64,000 nt of DNA from Allostreptomyces psammosilenae (GCF_013407765.1 NZ_JACBZD010000002.1:1002001-1066000); one strand, 5' to 3'; positions 8,853 to 18,551 are shown, numbered from the stretch's first letter. Notes: a model not told the origin generated them from the sequence alone. Translations and numbers: made by a program.

Positions 8853-11800
8853 CTACGGCGCGAACCGGTCCATCGCCCGGCGGATCCGCTTCTCCGACAC
8901 CGGATACGCCGTCCCGAGACCCTGCGCGAAGAAACTCACCCGCAGCTCCTCGATCATCCAGCGGATCTCCCGCACCTCCGGCTCCTCCCGCCGCGCCGGC
9001 GGCAGGCTCTCCAGCAGCCGCTGGTACTCCTCGCGCACCTGCGCCACCTCACGGGTGCGCTCCAGGTCCCGCCCGGGCGACTCCGGCAGCTTCACCAGCC
9101 GCCGCTCCACCCCGCGCAGGTACCGCAGCACGTCCGGCAGCCGCCGCCAGCCCGTCGCCGTCACGAACCCCGGGAAGACCAGCTCCGCCACCTGCGCCCG
9201 GGCGTCCGCCAACGACGGCAGCAGCGCCGGCGACCGCACCGAGCGCAACTGCTGCTCCACCACGTGCCAGGCCGCCAGGATGCGGTGCGTCTTCACCACC
9301 GTGTCCAGCACCACGTCCGCCAGGTCCGCGCGCACCCGGTCGTACAGCGCCCGGAAGCCCTCCGCGTCCCACGCCGGACCACCGGCGTCCGCCATCAGCC
9401 GGTCCACCGCGGCGCTCACACAGTCGTCCAGCAGCGCCGCCACGCTGCCGTGCGGACTGCGCCCCAGCGCCAGCTTGTCCCGGTTCGACAACCGGTCCTG
9501 CACGTACTTCAGCGGCGAGGCGCAGTTCAGCAGCAGCAGCCGGCGCGTCCCCCGCCACATCGCCTCCCGCTGCTCCGCCTCGGTGGCGAACGAGCGCACC
9601 GCGACGCTGTCCCCCTCGTCGACCAGGGCCGGGAACGCCCGCACGGCGTGCGCCCCACGGCGCTGCTCGAAGGTCCGCGGCAGCGTGCCCAGGGTCCACT
9701 CGCGCAGGCCCTCCCGCTCGAAGCCGCCGGCCGCGGCCGCCGCCGAGATCTCCTCCCGGGTCCGACCCCGCAGCCGCCGCTTCAGCTCCTCCAGGTCCTT
9801 GCCCTCGCCCAGACGACGCCCGTTCGGCCCCTCCACGCGGAACGTCATCCGCAGGTGGTCCGGGACACGCTCCCACTCCCACGCCTCACGCGGCACCGCC
9901 ACCCCGCGCAGCCGGCGCAACTCCCGGCCCAGCACGTCCAGCAGCGGCTCCCGGCCCACCTCGTCGGACCCGCGCAGCCGCTGCAACACCGCCCGGGCGT
10001 GGTCCGGCGCCGGCGCGAAGTTCCGGCGCACCTGCTTGGGCAGCGACTTGATCAGCGCCGTGACCAGCTCCTCGCGCAGACCCGGGATCTGCCACTCGAA
10101 GCCCTCCGGCGACACCTGGTTGAGCACCGGCAGCGGCACGTGCACCGTCACGCCGTCGGCGTCCGCGCCCGGCTCGAACTGGTAGGTCAGCCGCAGCCGC
10201 AGATCGCCCTGCACCCACTCGTCCGGGTAGTCCCGCTCGCTGACGTCCCCGGCACGCTCGCTGACCAACATCGACGCGGAGAAGTTCAGCAGCTCCGGAC
10301 GGCTGCGGCGCTCCTTCTTCCACCACGCGTCGAAGTGCGCGCCGGAGACCACCTCCGCCGGGATGCGGCTGTCGTAGAAGGCGAACAGCGTCTCGTCGTC
10401 CACCAGGATGTCGCGCCGCCGCGCGCGGCGCTCCAGGTCCTCGACCTCCTCCAGCAGCTCCCGGTTCTCCTTGAAGAACCGGTGGTGGGTGCGCCAGTCC
10501 CCCTCCACCAGGGCGTGCCGGATGAACAGCTCCCGGCTCAGCTCCGGATCGGTGCGGCCGTAGTTGACCTTCCGGCCCGCCACGATCGGCACCCCGTAGA
10601 GCGTCACCCGCTCGAAGGCCAGCACCGCAGCCTGCTTCTGCTCCCAGTGCGGCTCGCTGTAGGTGCGCTTCACCAGGTGCCCGGCGAGCGCCTCCGCCCA
10701 CTCCGGCTCGATCTTGGCCGCGATCCGACCCCACAGCCGGGACGTCTCCACCAGCTCCGCCGCCATCACCCACCGCGGCGGCTTCTTGAACAGACCCGAC
10801 CCCGGGAAGACCGCGAAGCGCGCGCCGCGCGCCCCCAGGTACTCCTGCTTCTCCGGATCCCGCAGGCCGATGTGCGACAGCAGCCCGGCCAGCAGCGACA
10901 TGTGCAGCCGGTCCGCGTCCACCTGGGCGTCCCCGCCCTCACCGGCACCGTCCCCGGTGGGCGCCGGGCCCGTCCCCCCGTCGACCACCGGGTCGTCCAC
11001 CGACTGCGCCGGGACCTGCCCCCCGCCCTGGCCGCCGCCCCGGGGACGCCGCCGCGGCTCGTCCTGCGGCACCGCGATCCCCAGCGAGGCCGCCATCTGC
11101 CGCAGCTGCCCCACGATGTCCTGCCACTCGCGGACCCGCAGGTAGTTCAGGAACTCCGCCTTGCACAGCCGGCGGAACGCCGAGGAGGACAGCTCCCGCT
11201 GCTTCGCGCGCAGGTACCGCCACAGGTTCAAGTACGCCAGGAAGTCCGAGGTCTCGTCCGCGAACCGGGCGTGCTTCTCCGCCGCCGCCTGCTGCTTGTC
11301 CGCCGGACGCTCCCGCGGATCCTGGATCGACAGCGCGGCCGCCACCACGATCGCCTCGGACACGCACCCGTTGCGGTCCGCCTCCAGCACCATCCGGGCC
11401 AGCCGCGGATCCACCGGGAGCTGCGCCAGCTTGCGGCCCAGCGGCGTCAGCCGCCGCCCCTCGCCGCGCCCGGCCCGGCCCGCCCCCTCGCGGCCCTCGT
11501 CCTCCCGGTTCGGGCCGCCGTCGCCGCCGCGACCGCGCGCGCCCTCCACCTCCAGGGCGCCCAACTCCTCCAGCAGCTGAACGCCGTCCCGGATGTTGCG
11601 GCGGTCCGGGGGATCGATGAACGGGAACGCCGCCAGATCGCCCAGGCCCAGCGAGGTCATCTGCAGGATCACCGAGGCCAGGTTGGTCCGCAGGATCTCC
11701 GCGTCGGTGAACTCGGGGCGGGAGAGGAAGTCCTCCTCCGAGTACAGGCGTATGCAGATGCCGTCGGAGGTGCGCCCGCACCGGCCCTTGCGCTGGTTCG

Positions 11801-13001
11801 CCGACGCCTGCGAGATCGGCTCGATCGGCAGCCGCTGCACCTTGGTGCGGTGGCTGTACCGGGAGATCCGGGCCGTGCCCGGGTCCACCACGTACTTGAT
11901 GCCCGGCACCGTGAGCGAGGTCTCGGCCACGTTGGTCGCCAGCACCACCCGCCGGCCGGTGTGCGGCTGGAACACCCGGTGCTGCTCCGCCACCGACAGC
12001 CGCGCGTACAGCGGCAGGATCTCGGTGTCGCGCAGGTTGCGGCGGCCCAGCGCGTCCGCCGCGTCCCGGATCTCCCGCTCGCCGCTGAGGAACACCAGGA
12101 TGTCGCCCGGGCCCTCCGCGATCAGCTCGTCCACCGCGTCGCAGATGCCCTGCACCTGGTCCCGGCCGCCCTCGTCGCCCTCCTCGGCGTCGTCGGCGTC
12201 CTCCACCAGGGGCCGGTAGCGCACCTCCACCGGGTACGTCCGGCCGGACACCTCGATCACCGGGGCGTCGTCGAAGTGCCGGGAGAACCGCCCGGGATCG
12301 ATCGTCGCCGAGGTGATGACCACCTTCAGCTCCGGGCGGCGCGGCAGCAGCTGTTTCAGGTAGCCCAGGATGAAGTCGATGTTGAGGCTGCGCTCGTGCG
12401 CCTCGTCGATGATCAGCGTGTCGTACTGGCTGAGCATGCGGTCCCGCTGGATCTCGGCCAGCAGGATGCCGTCCGTCATGACCTTCACCAGGGTGTCGTC
12501 GCCCACCTTGTCGGTGAACCGCACCTTCCAGCCGACCGCCGCGCCGAGCGGCGTCCCCAGCTCCTCGGCGACCCGCTCCGCCACCGTGCGCGCGGCCAGC
12601 CGGCGCGGCTGGGTGTGGCCGACCATCCCGCGCACGCCCCGGCCCAGCTCCAGGCAGATCTTCGGCAGCTGGGTCGTCTTGCCGGAACCCGTCTCGCCGG
12701 CCACGATCACCACCTGGTGATCACGGATCGCCGCCAGGATCTCGTCCCGGCGCGCGCTGACCGGCAGCGCCTCCGGATAGCGGATGGTCGGGACGGCGGC
12801 GCGCCGCCGCGCCACCCGGCGTTCGGCGGTCTCGACCTCGGCGGCGATCTGCTCCAACGCGACCCGACGGGTCTCGGCGTCGCCACCCGCCCGGCGGAGG
12901 CCGTCGATGCGGCGCCGCAGGCGGCGTTCGTCGCGGAGGGTGAGTTCGGGCAGGCGGGCCCGCAGGTCGGCGAGCGGAGAAGTCACTGGCGGCGTTCCCA
13001 T
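8853..13001 (-). CDS. hrpA: ATP-dependent RNA helicase HrpA
   Basis: A ~1,382-residue DEAH-box helicase. Walker A GETGSGKTTQ is at about 102-111, followed by DEAH in IIDEAHERSLN, the SAT motif in VITSATIDP and motif VI in QRKGRCGRTSDG. After these come the helicase-associated, OB and long C-terminal HrpA domains (DUF3418-type, with LLLLNCASPLKYVQDRLSN). HrpA remodels mRNA-ribosome complexes in other bacteria. The frame stays open through the upstream tRNA gene, so the true start is lower: ATG at 13001 (MGTPPVTSP) or GTG at 12986. Two Gly/Arg-rich acidic inserts interrupt the middle. The gene lies downstream of tRNA-Arg on the same strand, separated by a terminator hairpin. Confidence 0.95.
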   Translation of the reverse strand: MGTPPVTSPLADLRARLPELTLRDERRLRRRIDGLRRAGGDAETRRVALEQIAAEVETAERRVARRRAAVPTIRYPEALPVSARRDEILAAIRDHQVVIVAGETGSGKTTQLPKICLELGRGVRGMVGHTQPRRLAARTVAERVAEELGTPLGAAVGWKVRFTDKVGDDTLVKVMTDGILLAEIQRDRMLSQYDTLIIDEAHERSLNIDFILGYLKQLLPRRPELKVVITSATIDPGRFSRHFDDAPVIEVSGRTYPVEVRYRPLVEDADDAEEGDEGGRDQVQGICDAVDELIAEGPGDILVFLSGEREIRDAADALGRRNLRDTEILPLYARLSVAEQHRVFQPHTGRRVVLATNVAETSLTVPGIKYVVDPGTARISRYSHRTKVQRLPIEPISQASANQRKGRCGRTSDGICIRLYSEEDFLSRPEFTDAEILRTNLASVILQMTSLGLGDLAAFPFIDPPDRRNIRDGVQLLEELGALEVEGARGRGGDGGPNREDEGREGAGRAGRGEGRRLTPLGRKLAQLPVDPRLARMVLEADRNGCVSEAIVVAAALSIQDPRERPADKQQAAAEKHARFADETSDFLAYLNLWRYLRAKQRELSSSAFRRLCKAEFLNYLRVREWQDIVGQLRQMAASLGIAVPQDEPRRRPRGGGQGGGQVPAQSVDDPVVDGGTGPAPTGDGAGEGGDAQVDADRLHMSLLAGLLSHIGLRDPEKQEYLGARGARFAVFPGSGLFKKPPRWVMAAELVETSRLWGRIAAKIEPEWAEALAGHLVKRTYSEPHWEQKQAAVLAFERVTLYGVPIVAGRKVNYGRTDPELSRELFIRHALVEGDWRTHHRFFKENRELLEEVEDLERRARRRDILVDDETLFAFYDSRIPAEVVSGAHFDAWWKKERRSRPELLNFSASMLVSERAGDVSERDYPDEWVQGDLRLRLTYQFEPGADADGVTVHVPLPVLNQVSPEGFEWQIPGLREELVTALIKSLPKQVRRNFAPAPDHARAVLQRLRGSDEVGREPLLDVLGRELRRLRGVAVPREAWEWERVPDHLRMTFRVEGPNGRRLGEGKDLEELKRRLRGRTREEISAAAAAGGFEREGLREWTLGTLPRTFEQRRGAHAVRAFPALVDEGDSVAVRSFATEAEQREAMWRGTRRLLLLNCASPLKYVQDRLSNRDKLALGRSPHGSVAALLDDCVSAAVDRLMADAGGPAWDAEGFRALYDRVRADLADVVLDTVVKTHRILAAWHVVEQQLRSVRSPALLPSLADARAQVAELVFPGFVTATGWRRLPDVLRYLRGVERRLVKLPESPGRDLERTREVAQVREEYQRLLESLPPARREEPEVREIRWMIEELRVSFFAQGLGTAYPVSEKRIRRAMDRFAP

Positions 13002-13255
13002 ACGGTTGCAAGGATAAGCGGCCCACGGGCGGGCAGCCGGCCGCGCGCCAGGGGCGCCGGGCCACAGGCCAGCATGCCCGCTCCGCGCGCCCGCGCTCGA
13101 ATCCTTATTCCGTCCCTCCCCCGGACGCGCCGTCCGAACGGCCCCGTCGGCCCCGCCCCGCCCCCGAACGGCCCCACCCGCCCTGCGCCCGGGGCCCTTC
13201 CCCGGCACCCTCCCCGACAGCCCCTTTCGGCCGTTCTCAGCCCCGGCAGCACGAA

Positions 13256-13291
13256 GGCCCCGGCCCAGGAGTAGGCTCCTGGGCCGGGGCC
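13256..13291 (-). terminator. Perfect hairpin after tRNA-Arg
   Basis: The 16-base arms GGCCCCGGCCCAGGAG (13256-13271) and its exact complement (13276-13291) flank a 4-base loop. It begins 7 bases beyond the 3' end of the tRNA on the minus strand and ends before the hrpA start, so it most likely ends the tRNA transcript. Confidence 0.85.
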
Positions 13292-13297
13292 CGACCG

Positions 13298-13370
13298 CGC
13301 CCCCGGCAGGACTCGAACCTGCGACCAAGTGCTTAGAAGGCACCTGCTCTATCCACTGAGCTACGGGGGC
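13298..13370 (-). tRNA. tRNA-Arg (anticodon UCU)
   Basis: On the minus strand the sequence folds into a full cloverleaf. The acceptor is GCCCCCG paired with CGGGGGC, the D arm lies in GCTCAGTGGATAGAGC, the anticodon loop CTTCTAA sits in a GGTGC/GCACT stem, and the T arm is GCAGG-TTCGAGT-CCTGC. The anticodon UCU reads AGA, a rare codon in such a GC-rich genome. Discriminator base is G. CCA is not encoded. Confidence 0.95.
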
Positions 13371-14141
13371 TCGCCGACGGCCTGTGGCGGCCTGTTCGTG
13401 CCACGTGCGTTCCGGTGCGCCCCGGTCGTGGGCCAGCCTCCCCCGTACGGTGTCCATGCACCAGGATAGGGGGGCCGGTGCCCGGCTCCCGTGATCATCA
13501 CCCGGACCGCCAGGACGGTGCCCCGACCGGTGCCGGTTGAGCTCCGTGCGGTGCCGTGGCCGGCCGAGCGGTGCGCCGTCCAGTAGGTCGCCATGATGAT
13601 GACAGTTCACCGGCGACTGGCACATGGACGGACCGGTGGCAGACGGGTGTTAGTTGTGGACTCGTTACGGCCCGGCCCCCGACCCGTTATGCGGTGAACC
13701 GTCCGAGGTAGGCATGGTGTCGGAGAGTGTCCGGATCGGCCGGATCCGGTAGGCATCCGCGAGATCGCCGCGCCCTTCCCCCGCCTCCCGCTCGCACGTC
13801 CCGAACCCGCTCGGACGCTGACCGGGGCGGGCGGCCGGTCGGCTGGCTAGCCCCCGGGTGTGGCCGGGCCAGGCCGGGGTCGGCAGGGGGCGCGTGAACG
13901 TTCCCAGGGTTCGCGCTGGGCCATCCGGGTGGTGGAGACGCCGATCGGTTCGGAAGTCGCGGGGGTTGTGTGCCACGGTGCCGACAGGCGCGGACGGAGT
14001 TATCCACAGGCTGGAGAAGGGGACTTCCGCCGGTACGGGGATAAAGGGAATCCTTGGCCGTGGAGAGATCCAGCCGGCTGAACAACCAGTGGTGACGGGC
14101 AGTCCTTCGGCGATGCCCGGGTAGATACGGGGAAGGCATTG
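13371..14141. other. Intergenic region with a DnaA-box-like 9-mer
   Basis: About 770 bases lie between tRNA-Arg and the SSB paralogue. It must contain the promoters of both genes. A single TTATCCACA at 14000-14008 equals the classic DnaA box, but no cluster of boxes is seen. No convincing open frame is present; those that exist have poor codon use and no ribosome site. Confidence 0.4.
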
Positions 14142-14555
14142 GTGTTCGACACTTATACGACAGTACTAGGAAACGTGGCCACGCCGCCGAAGTCGTTCGT
14201 CGTGCCCAGCGGGGCGTCCATGGTGACGTTCCGGCTGGCTTCCACGCCGCGAAAGTACGACAAGGAAAAGGGTGGGTGGAAGGACTGCCCCTCCAGTTTC
14301 TACACGGTGGTGGCGTGGAAGATGTTGGGGGAGAACATCGCCGGCTCGGTGAGCGTGGGGGACCCGCTCATGGTGATGGGCAGACTCCGGGTGCGGGAGT
14401 GGGAGGGGGACAAACAGCGCCACACGGTCGCGGAGATCGAGGCCATCTCGGTGGGACACGACCTGTCCCGCGGGACCTCGGCGTTCCGCAGGGTCGTCCG
14501 CCCCCACGCCGATCCGCTGCCCCCGGACACGGTGACGCTCACGCGCACCCGCTGA
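14142..14555 (+). CDS. Single-stranded DNA-binding protein paralogue (SsbB-like)
   Basis: A 137-residue OB-fold protein. TTVLGNVATPPKSF is the first strand, FRLASTPRKYD and SFYTVVAWKMLGENIAGSV are the DNA-binding core, and GDPLMVMGRLRVREWEGD is the tetramer-interface region. It ends in GHDLSRGTSAFRRV with a short basic tail and lacks the acidic DDDLPF-type tip of the replicative SSB. This matches the second Streptomyces SSB (SsbB), which I recall as acting in chromosome segregation during sporulation; whether this is its true orthologue is not established. GTG at 14142 is chosen because GGAAGG at 14131-14136 is well spaced; a TTG one codon earlier is possible. Confidence 0.88.
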   Translation: MFDTYTTVLGNVATPPKSFVVPSGASMVTFRLASTPRKYDKEKGGWKDCPSSFYTVVAWKMLGENIAGSVSVGDPLMVMGRLRVREWEGDKQRHTVAEIEAISVGHDLSRGTSAFRRVVRPHADPLPPDTVTLTRTR

Positions 14556-15890
14556 TCCCCCGGGGGCCTCCCCCTCCCCCCAGGGAGCCACCGCTCCCTC
14601 CCGCCCCTGGGCCAACGCTCCCACGGGCGGAAGTCCAGCGCCACCACGGGCCCCGGCGCTGGAGGCCGACCGGGTCACCACCGCCTCACCCGGAGGCGGC
14701 CACCCGGTCGGCCGGCCCGGCGCGGCCGAACGAGCGCCAGATCGCACGCCGAGGCGTCGCCACAGGGGAGCAGCGGGGGAGTCCGGACAGTCAAGCGGCC
14801 ACCCGGGACCGGACAACCGGGTGGCCTTCCGAGGAGAGGAAAGAAAGGAGGAAGGGAGCCAAGCCATGAGGCAGGCGCCGGGACGCGGTCAACTCCGCGA
14901 TCCCGCCGGGTGTGAGAGTTCGCGCCCGGCACCGTCTGCGGCTTGCTCCCCACCTCCCCCTCCAGGACGAACTCGGGGGAGGAGCGCGAACCCGGGCAGG
15001 CCACGAGCCAGTCAGCGGTGTGTGGCGCCTGGGGAAGCACACGAGCGCGGACCAGCCAGCGGCGTGGCCCGGGCCCTGAGGGGATGAGGGCAGAGCTGAG
15101 GGGGAGAGGGCAGCGAAGAGCCCTCGGCGCAGGCATGAGGAACAGGGCAGAGGCTGGGGGAGTGGTGGAGCGGTGGAGCGGAGGAGGAACGGAGAAGGGA
15201 ACAGGCAAAGCAAGTGGCGGGGAAGGGTTCCTGGAGTGACAGGAGAAGGGGTGGGTGGCTGCTGAAGGGGGCCCGGCGGGGAGGAGGGCGGGTTCCGGGG
15301 TTGAGTGGATGAGGGGAGGCCGGCGCAGGGGGAGGGGTAGGGGAAAGCGAGGGTGGGAGAGAGAAAACGGGGGCGCGGCGGGGATGTGGGCTGGGTAAGC
15401 GGGCATGGGCGGGGGCGGGCGGGGTGGGAATTGAGGGGCGGGGAAAAGGGGGAGGGGGAGGGGCGGGCAAGCCCGGGCCCGATGTGGGGAAGAAGTGTCA
15501 TGGGCATGCTTGTAAGGCGGCGGTGGCAGGTATGTGCATACGAGAGACGGGGATTTCGCCAGGTCAAGCTGGCGGGGGCGGGCAGGGGGTGCCATGAGGG
15601 CCTGGGGGAGGCGGCGCTGACGATTCCTGGAGGGCCAGGAGGAAGCTGGGCGTGGGAAGACGGGGGTGCCGGCGGGAGATCTAGTGGGAAGCCGTAGCCG
15701 GCAGGGCAGGTGGGAAGCTCGGAGGCAACCGGGCGCGAAGCTGCCGAGGCAGTCGGGAAACCGCGAGGCGGAGGGCGGGGCACTACCGCGCGCGTGGTGT
15801 GGCCGGATCGCCGCACCAAGCCGCCGCCCACCGTGCACGGTGAGGCCTGCTGGGTGTGGCGGGCCCGGAGCAGGGCGGGCGCGGCGCTCT
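14556..15890. other. 1.3-kb gene-free, strongly purine-rich convergent region
   Basis: This stretch lies between the ends of the SSB paralogue and the response regulator. Close to the SSB stop is a GGGAG-ccacc-GCTCCC hairpin (about 14582-14598) that may terminate transcription. From ~14830 to ~15790 the plus strand is dominated by G and A, with many G3-G5 runs. Open frames on either strand have translations with no domain, no proper codon bias and no ribosome sites, so I call none. GC content and codon signal are unlike every neighbour. Confidence 0.6.
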
Positions 15891-16523
15891 TCAGCGGTCG
15901 ACGAAGCCCGACTCGTAGGCGATGATCACGGCCTGCGTGCGATCCCGGGCGCCGAGCTTCGACAGCACGTTGCCCAGATGGGTCTTCACCGTCTCGGTCC
16001 CGACGCCCAGTTCGTCGGCGATCTCGGCGTTCGTCAGCCCCTTGGCCACCAGGCGCAGCACTCCCGCCTCCCGCTCCGTCAAGCGCGGCAGCGCCCGCCC
16101 CCCGCCGCCGTGGCGCGTCGCCAGGTCGCGGATGGCCGTGGGGAACAGCAGGGAGTCGCCGGCGGCCACCACACGGATCGCCTGCACCATCTGCTCGGCC
16201 CGCGCCCGCTTCAGCAGGAAGCCGGAGGCCCCCACCCGCAGCGCCTCGTAGACGTACTCGTCGTTCTCGAACGTGGTGACCACCAGGACCTTCGGGGGCG
16301 CCTCCGGCACCGCCGCCAGCAGTTCCCGCGTCGCCGCGATCCCGTCCATCCGCGGCATGCGCACGTCCATCAGCACCACGTCCGGCGCCGTTTCGCGCAC
16401 CAGGGGAACGACCTCGCCGCCGTCGGCCGCCTCGCCCACCACCGTCAGGTCCGGCTCGGCGTCGATCACGGCGCGTAGCCCGGCCCGGATCAGCGCCTCG
16501 TCGTCGACCACCAGCACCTTCAC
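15891..16523 (-). CDS. NarL/LuxR-family response regulator
   Basis: A 210-residue two-domain regulator. The receiver has the acidic pair Asp7-Asp8, phospho-acceptor Asp53 (VVLMDVRMPRMDG) and the conserved Lys in GFLLKRA. The C-terminal LuxR helix-turn-helix is LTEREAGVLRLVAKGLTNAE followed by TVKTHLGNVLSKL. The GTG start at 16523 overlaps the stop of the kinase gene (GTGA), so the pair is translationally coupled and is a cognate system. Its target is unknown, as no ABC exporter or other typical output gene is adjacent. The frame is open far upstream, but that extension is a shadow of the kinase gene. Confidence 0.93.
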   Translation of the reverse strand: MKVLVVDDEALIRAGLRAVIDAEPDLTVVGEAADGGEVVPLVRETAPDVVLMDVRMPRMDGIAATRELLAAVPEAPPKVLVVTTFENDEYVYEALRVGASGFLLKRARAEQMVQAIRVVAAGDSLLFPTAIRDLATRHGGGGRALPRLTEREAGVLRLVAKGLTNAEIADELGVGTETVKTHLGNVLSKLGARDRTQAVIIAYESGFVDR

Positions 16524-17767
16524 CACGGCAACCTCACCTTCAGCACCCACGCCCCGTCCATCTCTCCCGCTTCCATCTCTCCCCGAAGTACCTCCACGCG
16601 CTCCCGCATCCCCATCAACCCCCGGCCTCCCGCGCGCCCCCTGCCGGGGGTTCGTGGCGCCGCGGGCAGTTCGTTGGTGATCTCCAGTTCCACGGCGCGC
16701 TCGCGCACCCGCAGCCCCACGCGTACCGGCACCTCCCCGGCGTGCCGCAGCGCGTTGGTCACGCCCTCCTGGACGATGCGGTAGGCCTCCCGGGACACGG
16801 CCGCCGGCACGGTCCCCGGCGGGCCGTCGACCACGAGTTCCACCCGCTGTCCGCCCGTTCCGGCCCGCTCCACCAGCGCGGGCAGGTCCCCCAGCGCGGG
16901 CTGCCGCGCGACCCCGTCCGGGCGTTCCTCGCGCAGCAGTCCCAGCACGTGGTCCAGTTCCTCCAGGGCGCTGCGCGCGCACTCCTCCACCGAGGTCAGC
17001 GCGGTGCGGGCGAACTCCGTGTCGGTGTCCAGCAGGCGGGCGGCGGCTCCCGCCTGGACGGTGATCACGCTCAGCGCGTGGCCGACCGAGTCGTGTAGCT
17101 CCCGCGCCAGGCGGTTGCGCTCGGCGAGCCGGCGGCTCCGTGCCTCGGCCTGCGCCAGCCGCTCCGCCGGCGACGGGCCGAGGAGCGCGGGGCCGAGTCG
17201 GGCGAGCGCCGCCGCCGCGCCCCTGATGGCGAGGGCCAGCAGCGCGAGGACGGCCGGTCCGGCCGGCAGGGCCCAGGCGGCGGCCCAGCCGGACGGCAGC
17301 GCGGTGGTGGCCCCCGCCGTGGCGGTCTGCTGCTCCACGAACGGCAGCGTCATGATCCAGAGGGCGAACGGCACCAGGGCCAGCGTGAGGCCGCCGGCGA
17401 TCCCGCCCACGGCCAGGTGCGCGGTGAACCACGCGGCGGTGCGCCGTCTGCGGTCCCACGACGGCCGCTCCCGTGGCTCGTCGGCCGGGTCGGGCAGCGC
17501 GACGCCCAGCAGTTCCCGGGCCGCCGTGGTCTCCACCCGGCGGACCGGCAGGACCAGCCCGCTCGCCGCCACCACGGGGAGCACGGCGAGGAAGACGCGC
17601 GGGTCCGTCACGGCGCCGTACCCGTCGGTCGCCCGTCCCGCGCCGACGAGTTCCGCGACGAGCGCCCCCAGCAGCATGTAGGGCATCAGCAGCGCGCCGC
17701 CGAGCAGCAGGTGCACCCATCCGCGCCACAGCGCGCGGGCCGGGGGCGCGGGGGAACGGGGCGTCAT
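16520..17767 (-). CDS. Sensor histidine kinase (HisKA_3 type)
   Basis: A 415-residue membrane kinase partnered with the response regulator. Four hydrophobic stretches lie near residues 18-40, 58-75, 115-140 and 165-185, followed by the dimerisation helix with phospho-acceptor His225 in RELHDSVGHALSV. The ATPase domain has the N box EGVTNALRHA and the G box GRGLMGMRER. The arrangement is that of NarL-partner kinases that sense through the membrane helices. ATG at 17767 begins just before the first helix; upstream in-frame Met codons at 17827 and 17779 lack support. The 3' end overlaps the regulator by four bases. Confidence 0.9.
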   Translation of the reverse strand: MTPRSPAPPARALWRGWVHLLLGGALLMPYMLLGALVAELVGAGRATDGYGAVTDPRVFLAVLPVVAASGLVLPVRRVETTAARELLGVALPDPADEPRERPSWDRRRRTAAWFTAHLAVGGIAGGLTLALVPFALWIMTLPFVEQQTATAGATTALPSGWAAAWALPAGPAVLALLALAIRGAAAALARLGPALLGPSPAERLAQAEARSRRLAERNRLARELHDSVGHALSVITVQAGAAARLLDTDTEFARTALTSVEECARSALEELDHVLGLLREERPDGVARQPALGDLPALVERAGTGGQRVELVVDGPPGTVPAAVSREAYRIVQEGVTNALRHAGEVPVRVGLRVRERAVELEITNELPAAPRTPGRGRAGGRGLMGMRERVEVLRGEMEAGEMDGAWVLKVRLPW

Positions 17768-18551
17768 GGGGCCGACCATAGCGAGGGCCGCAATCGGGCT
17801 CGGCGGCGCTCGGGATTCGGCGGGCAAAGGGCCGGACGGGGAGCCGGGGCGGGTGTTCGGCGGCCGGTGTTCTGTACCAGGTGCGTAACAGAATTGCCGT
17901 GCGGCGCGGTGTTAATGACGGGTGTTCGGGGCGTCGGGGCGGTGAATGGGGTGCGTCACCGCTGGGTGACCGGCGGGTGTGGCGGCAAGTCGTCGGAGGG
18001 GCGCCCCGCGCGTTGGGTAGTCGGCGGAGTGCTTCCGGCGGCTCGTCAGGGCGCCGCGTGGCGGCGGTTTGGGGCGGGACGGCCGAACGGGCGAGAGGCG
18101 TGGCGTACGAGGGACAGAGTGGGAGTGGGGGGTTGGTGAGCAGTGTGGGACGGGAGAGGATGACGTGGCAGGTGGTCACGTCTGTGCTGGCAGTGGCGCG
18201 CGCTGATGTCCGTTTAGGGTGATAAAGGGGGCGTTAGGTGGCTGTAGTGACTATCGCGCCCATATGGCGCAAGTGAGGCAATTGCTCATTAGATAAGATT
18301 TGGATCGGTTGTTTGCCCTTCTGGTTCGTCTGATGTCTCTTCTCGTCGAGCCGTTTCATTGATCTGTCGACTATCGGGACGTTTTCTCACCCGGCAGAAC
18401 CAATCGACCGATCATCCGTTATGGTGGCCTCCGCGCAGTCGCTTGCTGCGTCTCAAGCTCCCCGTACGGTTTCCCGTGGCAGGACGGGAGCTCCCATCTT
18501 TCTGGCCTTAGCAGGGCGTGCTACCTTCCGCCCTGCAACGGAGGGGAATCT
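17768..18551. promoter_or_regulatory. Long divergent promoter region with an AT-rich core
   Basis: About 780 bases separate the kinase and the surface-protein gene. Bases ~18225-18420 are markedly less GC-rich than anything nearby. An inverted repeat GCGCC-CATAT-GGCGC lies at 18256-18270. TACCTT near 18521 fits a Streptomyces -10 (TAnnnT) and GGAGGGG at ~18540 is the ribosome site of the surface protein. No credible gene is seen here. Confidence 0.45.

Noticed and set aside
9264-13274. 1,336-residue open frame on the plus strand opposite hrpA
   Set aside because: It mirrors the helicase frame, has Arg/Pro/His-rich content without domains, and runs over the tRNA terminator. HrpA motifs prove the minus strand.
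13002-13625. N-terminal extension of HrpA through the tRNA gene
   Set aside because: The frame is open by chance; it crosses a tRNA and its terminator, and a normal helicase start exists at 13001.
13371-14141. Replication origin
   Set aside because: A single DnaA-box 9-mer is present, without a box cluster, dnaA, dnaN or an AT-rich unwinding element.
14675-15838. 387-residue Pro-rich open frame on the minus strand
   Set aside because: Composition simply reflects the purine-rich opposite strand; there is no ribosome site, domain or codon bias.
15891-18179. 762-residue frame ending in the response regulator
   Set aside because: All but the last 210 residues overlap the kinase gene in another frame and have no domain.
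17881-18222. 113-residue plus-strand frame upstream of the surface protein
   Set aside because: There is no ribosome site, the content is Gly/Arg/Val-rich, and no domain is present; it is treated as intergenic.
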